Below are positions 32,729 through 42,487 of a DNA stretch of 64,000 bases, piece after piece. The DNA is from an uncultured Corynebacterium sp. (GTDB lineage: Bacteria > Actinomycetota > Actinomycetes > Mycobacteriales > Mycobacteriaceae), in NCBI RefSeq assembly GCF_946998835.1, contig NZ_CAMQAZ010000004.1, positions 58,076 to 122,075 of the forward strand, given 5' to 3'. A program made the position numbers and the translations under genes. The notes under the pieces are model-generated. The model was not told the origin of the DNA. It worked only from the letters and a program-made list of their open reading frames with translations, and did not search any database. How positions within the stretch are numbered: the first letter of the stretch is position 1; each line of letters starts with the position of its first letter.

Positions 32729-35700
32729 ATGGCAGCACCTCGAACCAACTTCGGATTCGTCGGGGCTGCCTTCCCCTCACTCCTGGCTGACTGCCGAAAT
32801 GCTGAAGCCGCAGCCCTCTCCAATCCCAGGGCTTCCGCTTTCCAGTCTCGGTTTGTCGCCGAGCGACTGACTTTCCACATCTGCAAGTTTCTCGGGCTGG
32901 AAACTGAAGGGTACTCATTCGCTGAACTCACAGGTCGGCCGCAATTCCGCCAGTTCGTGCCGCAGGTCATTCAAGGGAAAATCACTGCGGTCCGCAAGAT
33001 CGGCAACATCGCCGCACACGGGGCCGCATTCTTTGACCCACAACTAGCGGTCCGCTCCATCGCGCAGCTGTACGATTTCCTGGTGTGGGCTACCGCTAAC
33101 ACCTCAGACAAGGGAAAAGCAGCGCTGCCGAGCGCACCGTTTAACCCGGATTTCCTCAAGGAGGCTCCGAAACAGCCGTCGGCAAGCAAAGCCCAATTGG
33201 ACGAGCTGCAGCGCCGACTCGACGCCAGCAAGCGCGACGCACTGCTACTGAGCGAAGAACGCGAAGAGCTGCACCGACAGCGGGAAGAACACCTGCGTCA
33301 ACAAGAACTGTTTCGGAAGAAAGCGGCTCAAGACGCTGAGGCGCAAGAACAGCTCCGCCAAGAGCTGGAAGCGCTGCGCAAGCAGCTGGAAGAGAAGACT
33401 CGTGAAGAACTGGTCGCCGCACAAGCAGATGCGGGGACAGTGGATACCAGCGATTTCTACGCCATCAGCGAGGAAGACACCCGCCGCGACATCATCGACC
33501 CCATGCTTGCGGAAGCAGGATTTACCACTGCCGCGGGCAACCTCGTTGCCGAGTTCCTACTGCCCTCCGGAACACGCGCGGACTACGTGCTGCTGGGAGC
33601 AGACGGCAAGCCGCTGGCTGTGGTTGAGGCGAAGAAGACTGCCGCATCAATCAGCGCTGGGCGTGAGCAGGCCCGCGAATACGCCGACGAGATTGAACAG
33701 CACTACGGTCGCCGCCCGGTAATCTACTACACCAACGGCTACGAAGTTCACCTGTGGGACGATGCCGCGGGGCTTCCGGAGGTCGGTGGCTACCAGCCGC
33801 GTGCCGTCGAAGGGTATGCGACCGCGGATGAGCTGTACTTGATGATCTCCAAGCGCTCGCAGCGACAGGCACTTTCTGAAATCCCAGTTGACAGTGACAT
33901 TGCTGGCCGTCTCTACCAAGAGCAGATGATCCGCGCCGTCACCGAGCACTACGGGCAAGGACACCGCCGAGCACTGCTGGTGATGGCAACAGGTACGGGT
34001 AAGACGCGCGTATCCATTGCCTTAGTCAAACTCCTGCAACAGGCGGGCTGGGTGAAGAATGCTCTCTTCCTGGCCGACCGCACAGCGTTGGTGCGGCAGG
34101 CTGCGAAGAACTTCCAGGCTCACTACGAAGAAGCAGGCATCGTCAACCTGCTGGAAAACCCCAACGGCATCGGGTCAGTGTACGTGTCCACCTACCAAAC
34201 CATGGTCGGACTCATGGGCACACAGTTCGACCCGTACGCCTTCGACCTCATCGTCGTCGATGAAGCACACCGAAGTGTGTATCGGCGCTACCGCCGAATC
34301 TTCGACTACTTCGACTCGCTGCTCCTCGGCCTCACCGCTACCCCGCGTGACGAAGTCGACCGCAACACCTATTCCCTATTCCAGCTACCCAAGGGCAAGC
34401 CGACCGGCGAATACGGCCTGGAAGAAGCTACTGCCGCCGGGTATCTCGTTCCCTACAAGGTGTTTTCCACCAGCTCTATCATCCTGAGCGACGGCATCGT
34501 CTACGACGAGCTCAGCGAAGAAGAGAAAATCGAGTGGGATAACAAGGACTGGGGTACCGACGAAGACGGTGCCAAGCTGGCCGCACCCGAAGGTGCCACC
34601 GCATCAGAGATCAACTCCAAGCTAATTAACCAAGACACTATTGACCAGGTCATTACCCAAGTGCTGGCCAACGGCATCAAAGTCGCTGGTGCCGACCGCA
34701 TTGGTAAGACCATCTTCTTCGCACGCAGCCAAGCCCATGCGGAAAAGATTGGCGAGCGCCTACAGGTGGCTAATCCGACGCTGCGTACCGAGGTCATTAC
34801 CCATGAATCCTCCCGCTCAAACCAGCTGATTGAAGCCTTCGAATCCAGCAAACCAGGCAGCATCGACATTGCGGTGAGTGTGGACATGCTCGATACCGGT
34901 ATTGATGTTCCGGCTGTCGTCAACCTGGTGTTCTTCAAGCCCGTCCATTCCAAGACCAAGTTCTGGCAGATGATTGGCCGCGGTACTCGTACCTGCAAGA
35001 ACCTTTTTGGTGAAGCCATGGATAAGACGGAATTCTACGTCTTCGACTACTGCGATAACTTCCACCGTTTTAGCGCAGAGGCTTCGTCGGAAAGCACTGA
35101 CGGTTCAGCACAAAAGTCACTGCAGGAACGACTTTTCCTCGCCCGCCTGCGTCTGATCGACCTGCTGGGACACTCGAATACCGATTCTGACCTGGCAGAT
35201 TCGGTGAAGACGCACCTGCGTAATCAGCTCTCACAGGTTCCGGTCAACAGTCCCCTGGTCGGTCCGAAGACGCGACCGTATCTGGAAAAATACCTGCGCC
35301 CGGGCTCGTGGAATCAGTTGAATGCGTCAGACATTGCGGAGCTCGAAGACTATCTGGCAGACCTGCCGTTTGCATCTGCAGCGGACGAAGAATTCGCGAA
35401 GCGCTTCGATCTGCTGATTTTGAAGATGCAGGAAGCCGTCGCCGAGGGATTGGAAACGGTTGATGGAGCCGTACCTGAGGCACCGCGCAATCGAGTCATG
35501 CGGCTGGCGGAAAACCTGCTGACCAAACTCAATGTTCCAGAGATTGCAGCACAAGCTGAGTTGCTGGAAAATGCGGCATCTGAGTCGTGGTGGGAAGGCG
35601 TCAGCCTGGATGAGCTAGAACTACTGCGCCGTGGCATGCGTTCCCTGGTGCGACATGTCGACCGCGGCAGGCGCAATGTCGTGATTACCGACATTGAAGA

Positions 35701-36226
35701 CGAGTTTGGCGAATTGCAGGAAGTGGAATTACCCGCCTCCGCAGCATCGTTCGCCGTCACAGAAAGCAGCATTGAGCAGAAGATTCGCGAACTTCTGGAA
35801 GAACATGGTGACTCCCTTGTGCTGCAGAAGCTACACAAGGCGATCCCGCTGACACCAGTAGATGTGGAGTCATTGGAGCAGCTCGTCGCAGAAGCCGGAA
35901 TTGGCGATGTCGACGAGCTACAGCACCGACTTGGCATGTCGCTGAGCCGGTTCGTGCGCACGGTAATCGGTCTTGAGGAAGGCGCTGCCCGCGCGGCATT
36001 CGCTGACCTGATCGACGGCGCGAATCTGAACTCGGTGCAGCTGGAATTTATGAACCGAGTGATTACAGGCCTGGTTCAAAACGGCATTGTCACCGTGTCC
36101 GACCTGTTCAATGCGCCCTACAACGACTACGGCTCCCCCGTCGAAGTCTTTGACGGCAGCATGGCCGCGGTCATTGACCTGAAGAACCGGTTGGAGAAAA
36201 TTGAGCGCAGCGCGGACGCTGGTTAG
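32729..36226 (+). CDS. hsdR: Type I restriction endonuclease/translocase subunit
   Basis: The ATP-dependent DNA translocase and nuclease, 1165 residues. Residues 1-125 resemble the DUF4145-type domain found ahead of some HsdR proteins; about 145-230 is a coiled coil. The PD-(D/E)xK nuclease has Asp of ADYVLLG and VVEAKK near 284-304. The SF2 motor follows: Walker A MATGTGKTR near 420, DEAH in VVDEAHRS near 510, LTATPRD near 535 and QMIGRGTR near 748. The C-terminal 330 residues are the assembly region. A 182-bp gap after hsdS and its own GGAGGA binding site suggest separate expression. The stop overlaps that of the convergent DraG-like gene (TTAG). Confidence 0.93.
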   Translation: MAAPRTNFGFVGAAFPSLLADCRNAEAAALSNPRASAFQSRFVAERLTFHICKFLGLETEGYSFAELTGRPQFRQFVPQVIQGKITAVRKIGNIAAHGAAFFDPQLAVRSIAQLYDFLVWATANTSDKGKAALPSAPFNPDFLKEAPKQPSASKAQLDELQRRLDASKRDALLLSEEREELHRQREEHLRQQELFRKKAAQDAEAQEQLRQELEALRKQLEEKTREELVAAQADAGTVDTSDFYAISEEDTRRDIIDPMLAEAGFTTAAGNLVAEFLLPSGTRADYVLLGADGKPLAVVEAKKTAASISAGREQAREYADEIEQHYGRRPVIYYTNGYEVHLWDDAAGLPEVGGYQPRAVEGYATADELYLMISKRSQRQALSEIPVDSDIAGRLYQEQMIRAVTEHYGQGHRRALLVMATGTGKTRVSIALVKLLQQAGWVKNALFLADRTALVRQAAKNFQAHYEEAGIVNLLENPNGIGSVYVSTYQTMVGLMGTQFDPYAFDLIVVDEAHRSVYRRYRRIFDYFDSLLLGLTATPRDEVDRNTYSLFQLPKGKPTGEYGLEEATAAGYLVPYKVFSTSSIILSDGIVYDELSEEEKIEWDNKDWGTDEDGAKLAAPEGATASEINSKLINQDTIDQVITQVLANGIKVAGADRIGKTIFFARSQAHAEKIGERLQVANPTLRTEVITHESSRSNQLIEAFESSKPGSIDIAVSVDMLDTGIDVPAVVNLVFFKPVHSKTKFWQMIGRGTRTCKNLFGEAMDKTEFYVFDYCDNFHRFSAEASSESTDGSAQKSLQERLFLARLRLIDLLGHSNTDSDLADSVKTHLRNQLSQVPVNSPLVGPKTRPYLEKYLRPGSWNQLNASDIAELEDYLADLPFASAADEEFAKRFDLLILKMQEAVAEGLETVDGAVPEAPRNRVMRLAENLLTKLNVPEIAAQAELLENAASESWWEGVSLDELELLRRGMRSLVRHVDRGRRNVVITDIEDEFGELQEVELPASAASFAVTESSIEQKIRELLEEHGDSLVLQKLHKAIPLTPVDVESLEQLVAEAGIGDVDELQHRLGMSLSRFVRTVIGLEEGAARAAFADLIDGANLNSVQLEFMNRVITGLVQNGIVTVSDLFNAPYNDYGSPVEVFDGSMAAVIDLKNRLEKIERSADAG

Positions 36227-37188
36227 TTCGCGATGACCGCCAGCTGCTCCGCCAACTCCACAACATCGTTTGGGTGATACTCCGCGGGCCGGTTCCGTTT
36301 CGGCGAGCAGGAATCAATCACGTCACGCCACCGCTGTGGAATGGCGGAGGCACCAAAAACGCCACCGAGAAAAGCACCAACAATGGCCGCATTAGTGTCG
36401 GTGTCGCCACCACGACCAATGACTCGGACCAGGGAGTCCTCAAAGGTCGTGGTTTTGTCTTCTACCTGGCGCAATTCTTCATGCAGCGCCCACAGCGCAA
36501 AGCGCAGCCAGCCCTGATGCACAGAGAAATCCGGCTCGCCGCTGTCCAGCATGGCACCACTGGCCTGCCACTCGGTCTCCCACTGCGTGCTCTGGGAGGC
36601 CAACCATTCCATCAGCGCACTTATGCCAATGCCGCGGCGCGGCTGGTGGAGGCCACCGCTGATGACGTCGGCAAGCGCGGATGCGTAACGTGAATTGGCG
36701 TCGACGCACACCGGGTGCGGGTGCGTGATGGCGGCATCCTTGCGGGCGAGTTCGCCAGCGCGTGCGGGGTTGCGCCAGTACGCGATAGCCAACGGTGAGA
36801 TGCGCATGAGCGCGCCGTTGGCCTGGGAATTCGGGTTCGGTGCGCGCCGAAGCAACGCCGCCGTGGTGGCCTCCCCCATATCAAAAGCATCGGAGTTTGC
36901 CCAACGCACATAGGACTCACGGACATCGGCGGTATCGTAGCCTTCGCAGCGCACCAGTGAGCGGGCCAACGCCAGCGCCATTTCGGAATCATCGGTGGGC
37001 TGACCGGCGGCGATGTTGTGGGTGCCGCCCTCGGCAAGCTCGCGGACACCGTGCGGATAGCGCTGTGCGATGTCCTCGGCACTACAAAACTCCACTAGCG
37101 CCCCGAGGCTATCGCCGATGACCTGGCCGTAGAGCACGCCACGGGCACGGTCGACTACTCGGGCGAAAGCATCGGAATTGTGATTCAC
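36223..37188 (-). CDS. ADP-ribosylglycohydrolase (DraG-like)
   Basis: Predicted to remove ADP-ribose from modified protein, nucleic acid or a small molecule using two Mg/Mn ions. The 321 residues carry the N-terminal GQVIGDSLGALVE, the metal motif TDDSEM (Thr65-Asp66-Asp67) and the C-terminal GRGGDTDTNAAIVGAFLGG with the second pair of metal Asp residues. The GTG start at 37188 lies 6 bp after the stop of the large exonuclease-BRCT gene, so the two form an operon. It is convergent with hsdR, sharing one base triplet at the stops. The target is unknown; the neighbourhood suggests DNA or anti-phage signalling, as inference. Confidence 0.88.
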   Translation of the reverse strand: MNHNSDAFARVVDRARGVLYGQVIGDSLGALVEFCSAEDIAQRYPHGVRELAEGGTHNIAAGQPTDDSEMALALARSLVRCEGYDTADVRESYVRWANSDAFDMGEATTAALLRRAPNPNSQANGALMRISPLAIAYWRNPARAGELARKDAAITHPHPVCVDANSRYASALADVISGGLHQPRRGIGISALMEWLASQSTQWETEWQASGAMLDSGEPDFSVHQGWLRFALWALHEELRQVEDKTTTFEDSLVRVIGRGGDTDTNAAIVGAFLGGVFGASAIPQRWRDVIDSCSPKRNRPAEYHPNDVVELAEQLAVIAN

Positions 37189-37194
37189 AGGCGC

Positions 37195-40100
37195 CTACAG
37201 AGCTTGAATGGTGTCGGCCAGCTCGTCATCGCGGCGATGGCGCAGGCGTGAGACCGTCTTGCGGCGAGGTGCATCGGCGGGCAGACCGAGCTGCCTATTG
37301 ATTGCCGCGAGCACCGCATCGACATCGAGCTCACCGGCGTTCCCCTCAGCAGAGAGCTCACCGGCGAACTCCTCGTCGAGACCAAAAGCATTAACCAGCG
37401 CCGCCAGGCCTTCCGCGTCAGGGTTTTCCGCCGGCGCACGCGTGATGTCGAAAGTGTCACCGAAGTGAATCCACACACGCTCGCCCTCGGCCAGCTGCAT
37501 ATCGTTGACAAAGCGGGAAATCGTCGACATCGAAGTGTTCGTGCGGCCAACGACAATACGCTGGTCACCCAACCTGGATGGCAACAGCTTCTCTTCGCCG
37601 TATCCCAGCCCATACATGCCCGCGACACCAGTGGGAATAGCGCTTCCCGAGCCACGCGCATGATCGTGAGAAATAGTCAGCAGCAGGCACCACTGCCCAT
37701 CGCGCAAGTAGAGGCCACGGGATTCCTCCGGCGTGGCATCGACCGGTTCCATTTCCTCGGCCGAGCGCTTACGAACGTAGCCGTCTTCCACCACGAACTC
37801 ACCACCGCCGGCGTACGTGCGCACGGAGTTTTCAGATACTCCGAACACGGTCGCGCCAGCAATGACGTCGTCAAGCAAAACGCCATCGTGCCCCTGTGCG
37901 ACAGCATCATCAATACGTCGAGAGATGTAGTCGGCAATCGTCGTCCACTCTTCCAGCTCCCACTGCGCCAGCGCCCACGTGCCCGGCGCGCACCGCTTCG
38001 TCCGCGGGTCGAGCGCGAGACGGCCATCAATGCCGCGCGAGTTTCGGTCGGTGATAACGGTGGCGATGTCGTCGATGTGCATCGGCTTGCCACGGTGCGC
38101 AAGCAACGCCACTGCCCTATCGCTTACCGACGTGACCTTGGTAAACAGGTGGCCCTCAAAGATCTTGTACCCGGTGCGCTGGGCGATCCACTCGCGCACG
38201 GTTGCCTCGGGGAGGTCGAGCTCGGCAACCAAGTCAGACACGGGTGCGATGCCGAAGTCATCGGTGAGCTGCTCGACAGCGGTTGCGAATTTGTCCTCGA
38301 ACCCGTTGGCGATGAACCATTCGCCCTCGACGCTCCACTGTGCCTGGGGCACGGCAGCACCCGCGGTGCCGGTGAGGTTGACCAGGTTCAGCAGCGGTGC
38401 GGACATTCCATCGGGAACGGTGAACAGGCCTGGCATATCGTGGCGGAGCTGGCTAATCGTCGCCAGCGGTGCGTAGCGGTGGAAGAGCCCGGTGCGGAGG
38501 ATTTCGCAGTTGGGGCCGGCATCGGCAAGTGATGCCAGCAGTGTGGACTCCAACTGCCGGACGCGTTCGCGGGAAACACCGAATTGCTGACCGAGCTCCG
38601 CCAGGGTGGCGCCGTCGTGCAGGCGGCGGTTGAGGATTGCCGGGAAGCGTTCGTCCTGGTCGGTGATGTTCTGAATTTCGCGTTCGGCACCGGTGAGGAT
38701 GTCGGTGATTCGGGCGTTGAGGCTGCCCACTTGTTCACGCACGGCTTCGGGAACGTAGGCCTTGCCCTCTCCTTCGTCGAGGATGCGCTTGGAGGCACCG
38801 GTGATTGCCAACCAATCCAGCAGCACCGATGTCTCGGGAGCTGTCGTGTCGTCCCAGCTAATGCCGAAATCGTCAGTGCTGTCGAAGGGAGTATCCGCCG
38901 GGTGCTCGTCCGAGTGCTCTGCAGCGTGCTCATCCGGCTGAGCATTGCCCAGCAGTGAGGAGAAAACATCACCGATGTCCTTGGCCTCTCCCGCTTCAAA
39001 TTCATCGAATGCATGGGTGACGGCATCAGCTACCAGCTTTTGGACGCGCACACGACCGTAACCTTTGAGGTCCTGCAAGTCGCGGACGGTGAGTTCGCGA
39101 ATCAGGCGGTCACGCAGCGAAGTGTCTTTGACCTCCGGTTCTGTTAGCCCCAACTTGGCTAAAACACGCTGCCATTCCGGGCTTTCTGGGAACACCACGA
39201 AGTTCATGTACGGCGACAGCCCTGTGAGCCCCGAAGTCTGGTGATTCTTAATCCACGCCTGCGCAATTCCCAGGACGTCTTCGCCGATTCCGCTGAAGTC
39301 CCTATCAGCCAGCCACGGGAAAATTGTGGTGAGGTCCTGCAGCTCGGACAGAGGGTCGCTGCCCGTGGATTCTTCGCTGTCAGAGGTGGGCTCTGGGCGC
39401 GGGGTGTCTTCCGCTTCGCGCTTTTGCGCAGCATTTAGCTCTGCCAGCGCATGGGCGAAAGTCACTTCGTCGACAATGGGAATGCCCAGTGCCCGAGCCT
39501 TCCTCGCTTTACCCGACTGCGTGTGGACATCCGCGGCAACAAGAACCACAGACGCCTTGATAACTCCACCGACATCAAGGCCAGCAGCACGCGCACGTGC
39601 TTCCCATACTTCTCGCGGGGTTGCCATGGCACCGGTGAAAGTCACGCGGTCACCAGGGCGAAGTTCCAGTTTTCGGGCAGAAGTGACCAAATCTTCCACA
39701 CGATTGCGCTCGATGTTGAGCTCCCCGGCAATTCGAATCAGCCAGCTGCGCTCCTGCTCTGTCACCACGCCATCGGCCCAGGCCTGCACAATCAGCTGCT
39801 GCAGGTATTGCTCGTGCAGCATATTGACATCATCTGCGCTCAACCCATGCTCGGCGGCAATGCCGTGCAGCTTGGCCAGCTCTCGCATGTCCAGTCGCCC
39901 ATCGACCATTGCCTGGACAAGGTAGCCAATGTACTGATCGGAAGCCTCATCACCAGTTCGTGGCACATGTTGTGTGAGTTCCTGCAGCCACAGCTTCTCG
40001 GGGGCTTGCTGGCTCGTGCCGGCACCTGCGGCAGTTGCATCTCCACCAGCCCGCGCATCATTGCGTTCGAGCAGTGGCACATCGGAAATGTGTAATTGTG

Positions 40101-40701
40101 CCAACTGCGCTGGCGCAAAATAAAGCGGCTCGGCGTAGTCCACGATGTCAGGGCGGGCCTGTACAAAACGCTGAAGCACTGCCGCGGTCGCCTCGGCATC
40201 CGCAAGTGCCGTATGAGCAGCCCTATTCTCAATGCCCATGATGCTGAGAACATTTTTCAGTGAAACAGGCTGGCCAGGAATAAATTGCCGAGCTAGCACC
40301 ATCGTGTCCAGCAACCAATTACCGTCGGCAAGCTCGACGCCAAGACGCCCGAATTCGTTGGTCAGGAACTTGTACTCAAAGCCAGCGTTGTGAGCGACAA
40401 CAATCCGGCCGTTGAGAACATCGGCGAAGCGGCGCGCAACATGCTCAAACGTGGGTGCCCCGACCAAATCCGTGGGGGTAATGCCGTGGACATCTGAGTT
40501 ATCGAAACCCCGGTTCGGCTGCACCAGAGTTTGCCACGTCCACTCGACACGACAGTTCGCGTCCAAAAGCACCACACCAATTTCAATGACTCGGTCATGC
40601 CGGGAAAAACCGGTGGTCTCAAAGTCCAAGACCGCAAAACCGGACCTACTGCCGGTTGGCCTCATCGCTTGAAAGAAATTGCTGGGTGGAATGGATGTCA
40701 T
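37195..40701 (-). CDS. Multidomain DnaQ-type exonuclease / TerB / BRCT / sigma4-like / HARE-like protein
   Basis: An unusual 1168-residue protein. Residues about 20-180 are a DEDDh exonuclease (VLDFETTG with Asp26/Glu28, AHNAGFEY, HTALADAEAT). About 235-340 resembles a TerB-like helical bundle (VDGRLDMRELAKLHGIA, ADGVVTEQERSWL). About 345-425 is a BRCT domain (LRPGDRVTFTGAM). About 535-560 is helix-hairpin-helix, RNA-polymerase alpha-CTD-like (VRDLQDLKGYGRVRVQKL). About 690-715 is sigma-region-4-like (LAELGQQFGVSRERVRQLES), and about 865-920 HARE-like winged helix (GKPMHIDDIATVI, GTWALAQW). The last 250 residues are unassigned. Domain calls after BRCT are by eye. It leads an operon with the DraG-like gene, opposite the type I system, suggesting DNA surveillance or defence. 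Confidence 0.75.
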   Translation of the reverse strand: MTSIPPSNFFQAMRPTGSRSGFAVLDFETTGFSRHDRVIEIGVVLLDANCRVEWTWQTLVQPNRGFDNSDVHGITPTDLVGAPTFEHVARRFADVLNGRIVVAHNAGFEYKFLTNEFGRLGVELADGNWLLDTMVLARQFIPGQPVSLKNVLSIMGIENRAAHTALADAEATAAVLQRFVQARPDIVDYAEPLYFAPAQLAQLHISDVPLLERNDARAGGDATAAGAGTSQQAPEKLWLQELTQHVPRTGDEASDQYIGYLVQAMVDGRLDMRELAKLHGIAAEHGLSADDVNMLHEQYLQQLIVQAWADGVVTEQERSWLIRIAGELNIERNRVEDLVTSARKLELRPGDRVTFTGAMATPREVWEARARAAGLDVGGVIKASVVLVAADVHTQSGKARKARALGIPIVDEVTFAHALAELNAAQKREAEDTPRPEPTSDSEESTGSDPLSELQDLTTIFPWLADRDFSGIGEDVLGIAQAWIKNHQTSGLTGLSPYMNFVVFPESPEWQRVLAKLGLTEPEVKDTSLRDRLIRELTVRDLQDLKGYGRVRVQKLVADAVTHAFDEFEAGEAKDIGDVFSSLLGNAQPDEHAAEHSDEHPADTPFDSTDDFGISWDDTTAPETSVLLDWLAITGASKRILDEGEGKAYVPEAVREQVGSLNARITDILTGAEREIQNITDQDERFPAILNRRLHDGATLAELGQQFGVSRERVRQLESTLLASLADAGPNCEILRTGLFHRYAPLATISQLRHDMPGLFTVPDGMSAPLLNLVNLTGTAGAAVPQAQWSVEGEWFIANGFEDKFATAVEQLTDDFGIAPVSDLVAELDLPEATVREWIAQRTGYKIFEGHLFTKVTSVSDRAVALLAHRGKPMHIDDIATVITDRNSRGIDGRLALDPRTKRCAPGTWALAQWELEEWTTIADYISRRIDDAVAQGHDGVLLDDVIAGATVFGVSENSVRTYAGGGEFVVEDGYVRKRSAEEMEPVDATPEESRGLYLRDGQWCLLLTISHDHARGSGSAIPTGVAGMYGLGYGEEKLLPSRLGDQRIVVGRTNTSMSTISRFVNDMQLAEGERVWIHFGDTFDITRAPAENPDAEGLAALVNAFGLDEEFAGELSAEGNAGELDVDAVLAAINRQLGLPADAPRRKTVSRLRHRRDDELADTIQAL

Positions 40702-40783
40702 TGGACGCGGACTCCGTTTCTTTCGGGGAGATTCACATCATATGCTCGCAGCTTTTCGGCCGGCAGGCGAACTCTGCTCGCGG

Positions 40784-41356
40784 TTACAACCCCCGCGAGA
40801 GGTTCCACCGCAACACAGCAGGTCGGTCATGGTAGCGACCGAGCACGGACAACGACGCAGTATTCAACGGAAAGGACTGGCCAAGCGGCATTGGCAGCTC
40901 CAGCCAAGCCGTCGTGAGCGCACGCAGCGAGTGGCCGTGAGCGAACACGATTGCCTTGTCCACGCCCGATTCGCGCACCCTTTTGACCACACGCTCAACA
41001 CGTTCACGGACTTCCTCCGCGGTCTCCCCATTGGGCACACCGTGAGTCCAAATCTGCCAATCCGGAACAGTCTTCTGAACTTCCTTCGAGGTAATCCCCT
41101 CGTAGTCGCCGTAGAACCATTCCGCAAGATCCTCGTCGACCTCAAAGTCGTGGAATCCCGCCAAACGGGCAGTCTCCTGGGCGCGCGTACGCGGCGATGC
41201 CAGCACCAGCCCAAAGTCCTTCGGATCCAGCCAGCCGTTTAAGGCCTTGGCTTCTTCCCGTCCGTTGTCAGTCAGCGGGAGATCAGTTACCGAGGTGTGC
41301 TGCCCAGTGCGCGACCACTCAGTTTCGCCGTGCCGCACGAGATATAAATCAGTCAT
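40784..41356 (-). CDS. Histidine phosphatase (phosphoglycerate mutase-like)
   Basis: A 190-residue cytosolic phosphatase of the histidine phosphatase superfamily. LVRHGETEW holds the phospho-accepting His9, ASPRTRAQETA the second Arg, EWFYGDYEG the catalytic acid region, and FAHGHSLRAL the second His. The short length and the lack of the mutase insertion favour a phosphatase (acid phosphatase-like) over a glycolytic mutase. It lies 82 bp beyond the start of the large exonuclease gene on the same strand, so it may be the first gene of that transcript. Confidence 0.85.
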   Translation of the reverse strand: MTDLYLVRHGETEWSRTGQHTSVTDLPLTDNGREEAKALNGWLDPKDFGLVLASPRTRAQETARLAGFHDFEVDEDLAEWFYGDYEGITSKEVQKTVPDWQIWTHGVPNGETAEEVRERVERVVKRVRESGVDKAIVFAHGHSLRALTTAWLELPMPLGQSFPLNTASLSVLGRYHDRPAVLRWNLSRGL

Positions 41357-41423
41357 ACCTCCAGCTTAGGCCTGTTCCGAAATGCCGTTAGCCGGGGCAT
41401 TCCCATTACCCCAGCTAGCCGAC

Positions 41424-42425
41424 CTAACCCATCAGCGGCTCGTGGACTCGCAGTCCCCGCTTAGAATTCTCACACACCGTCGCAGCCTGGAGTTCCTGTG
41501 ACCTCGCGTATGTCGGCGAACTACATACCCAGTCCCCCACCTGGGCCGTCAGCGTATTGCCACCGCCCTCAGTGTCCTTGATTGCGTCGTACCGATCCAG
41601 CACATCCATGGCCTCAGCGCAGGTCATCTCACCCTTTACCACTTCCGCCAGACGATGGCCCTCCATGGCACCGCACATCATCGGCCCCTGAACAAGTGCA
41701 TCCGTGCCCTGACTGTAGCCCCTCGCCGGCTCACTCCCCTGGGCCATGAGTTCCTCGACGGAATCGAAAACCTTGCCAGAGGTCCGAATCTTCCGGTCCT
41801 TGCCTTCGATGGCAAAGGCCGCGTTATCAGACTGGCACACCAGCTTGTTCGCATCCGTCTTCGCACACGCAGCGGTGCCGAAGCTCGTCCATTGGCCGTC
41901 GTCAAGCTCTTCCTGAGCCGGCGGTACCCCTTCGACGAGCGTGTACGCGGCACCTGAAGTATTCAGCATGATTGCGCCCGGCGACTGTGGTGGGAACGGC
42001 GGAACCTCCACATCAGGGATCGACGAATCAGCCTTACCGATGCACGTCACCGCGCCGTCTGAGTAGAAACACTCGCTCTTTTTCCCGTCTAGCGTGACGT
42101 AGAACGCCTTGATTCCGTTCTGGCTAAACCGCTGAACGTCAATTTTCTGGTAGGCGCTTTCATCGAATCCGATGCTGTCGGCGCTTGTCCCCTTCGTCGG
42201 CGACGGCATCTTCGGATTATCGCCCTCGCTTGCCGACGTCGATTGCGACTGCACTTCACTCTGATCATTGTTGCTTTGTGATGCGGCGGCATCTTCGGAA
42301 TCTGAAGATGAGCAGCCGACGAGAGTTCCGAGCATGACAACAGCAAGGCCCGCGGTCATCCGAAACATCGCACTGCGACTGGATCGAATAGGACTCGCGG
42401 GCATCTGGTTTTGGGTGACTGACAT
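41424..42425 (-). CDS. Secreted lipoprotein (unassigned)
   Basis: A 333-residue lipoprotein: a signal peptide ends at Leu35-Val-Gly-Cys38, followed by a 50-residue serine/aspartate/glutamine-rich tether. The mature part has paired cysteines (for example SECFYSDGAVTCIG, ACAKTDANKLVCQ, MTCAEA) that probably form disulfides. The end (WVCSSPTYARSQELQAATVCENSKRGLRV) resembles exported corynebacterial proteins of unknown function. I recognise no catalytic motif. Confidence 0.75.
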   Translation of the reverse strand: MSVTQNQMPASPIRSSRSAMFRMTAGLAVVMLGTLVGCSSSDSEDAAASQSNNDQSEVQSQSTSASEGDNPKMPSPTKGTSADSIGFDESAYQKIDVQRFSQNGIKAFYVTLDGKKSECFYSDGAVTCIGKADSSIPDVEVPPFPPQSPGAIMLNTSGAAYTLVEGVPPAQEELDDGQWTSFGTAACAKTDANKLVCQSDNAAFAIEGKDRKIRTSGKVFDSVEELMAQGSEPARGYSQGTDALVQGPMMCGAMEGHRLAEVVKGEMTCAEAMDVLDRYDAIKDTEGGGNTLTAQVGDWVCSSPTYARSQELQAATVCENSKRGLRVHEPLMG

Positions 42426-42487
42426 GAAATCAGCTTATCGCCGAACGAATCGGCTGGCTTGTTGTTTGCCGTATTTAACGGATGCGA

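Noticed and set aside
37465..38532. 355-codon plus-strand frame
   Set aside because: Antisense to the large exonuclease-BRCT gene, whose HARE- and sigma4-like motifs lie on the minus strand.
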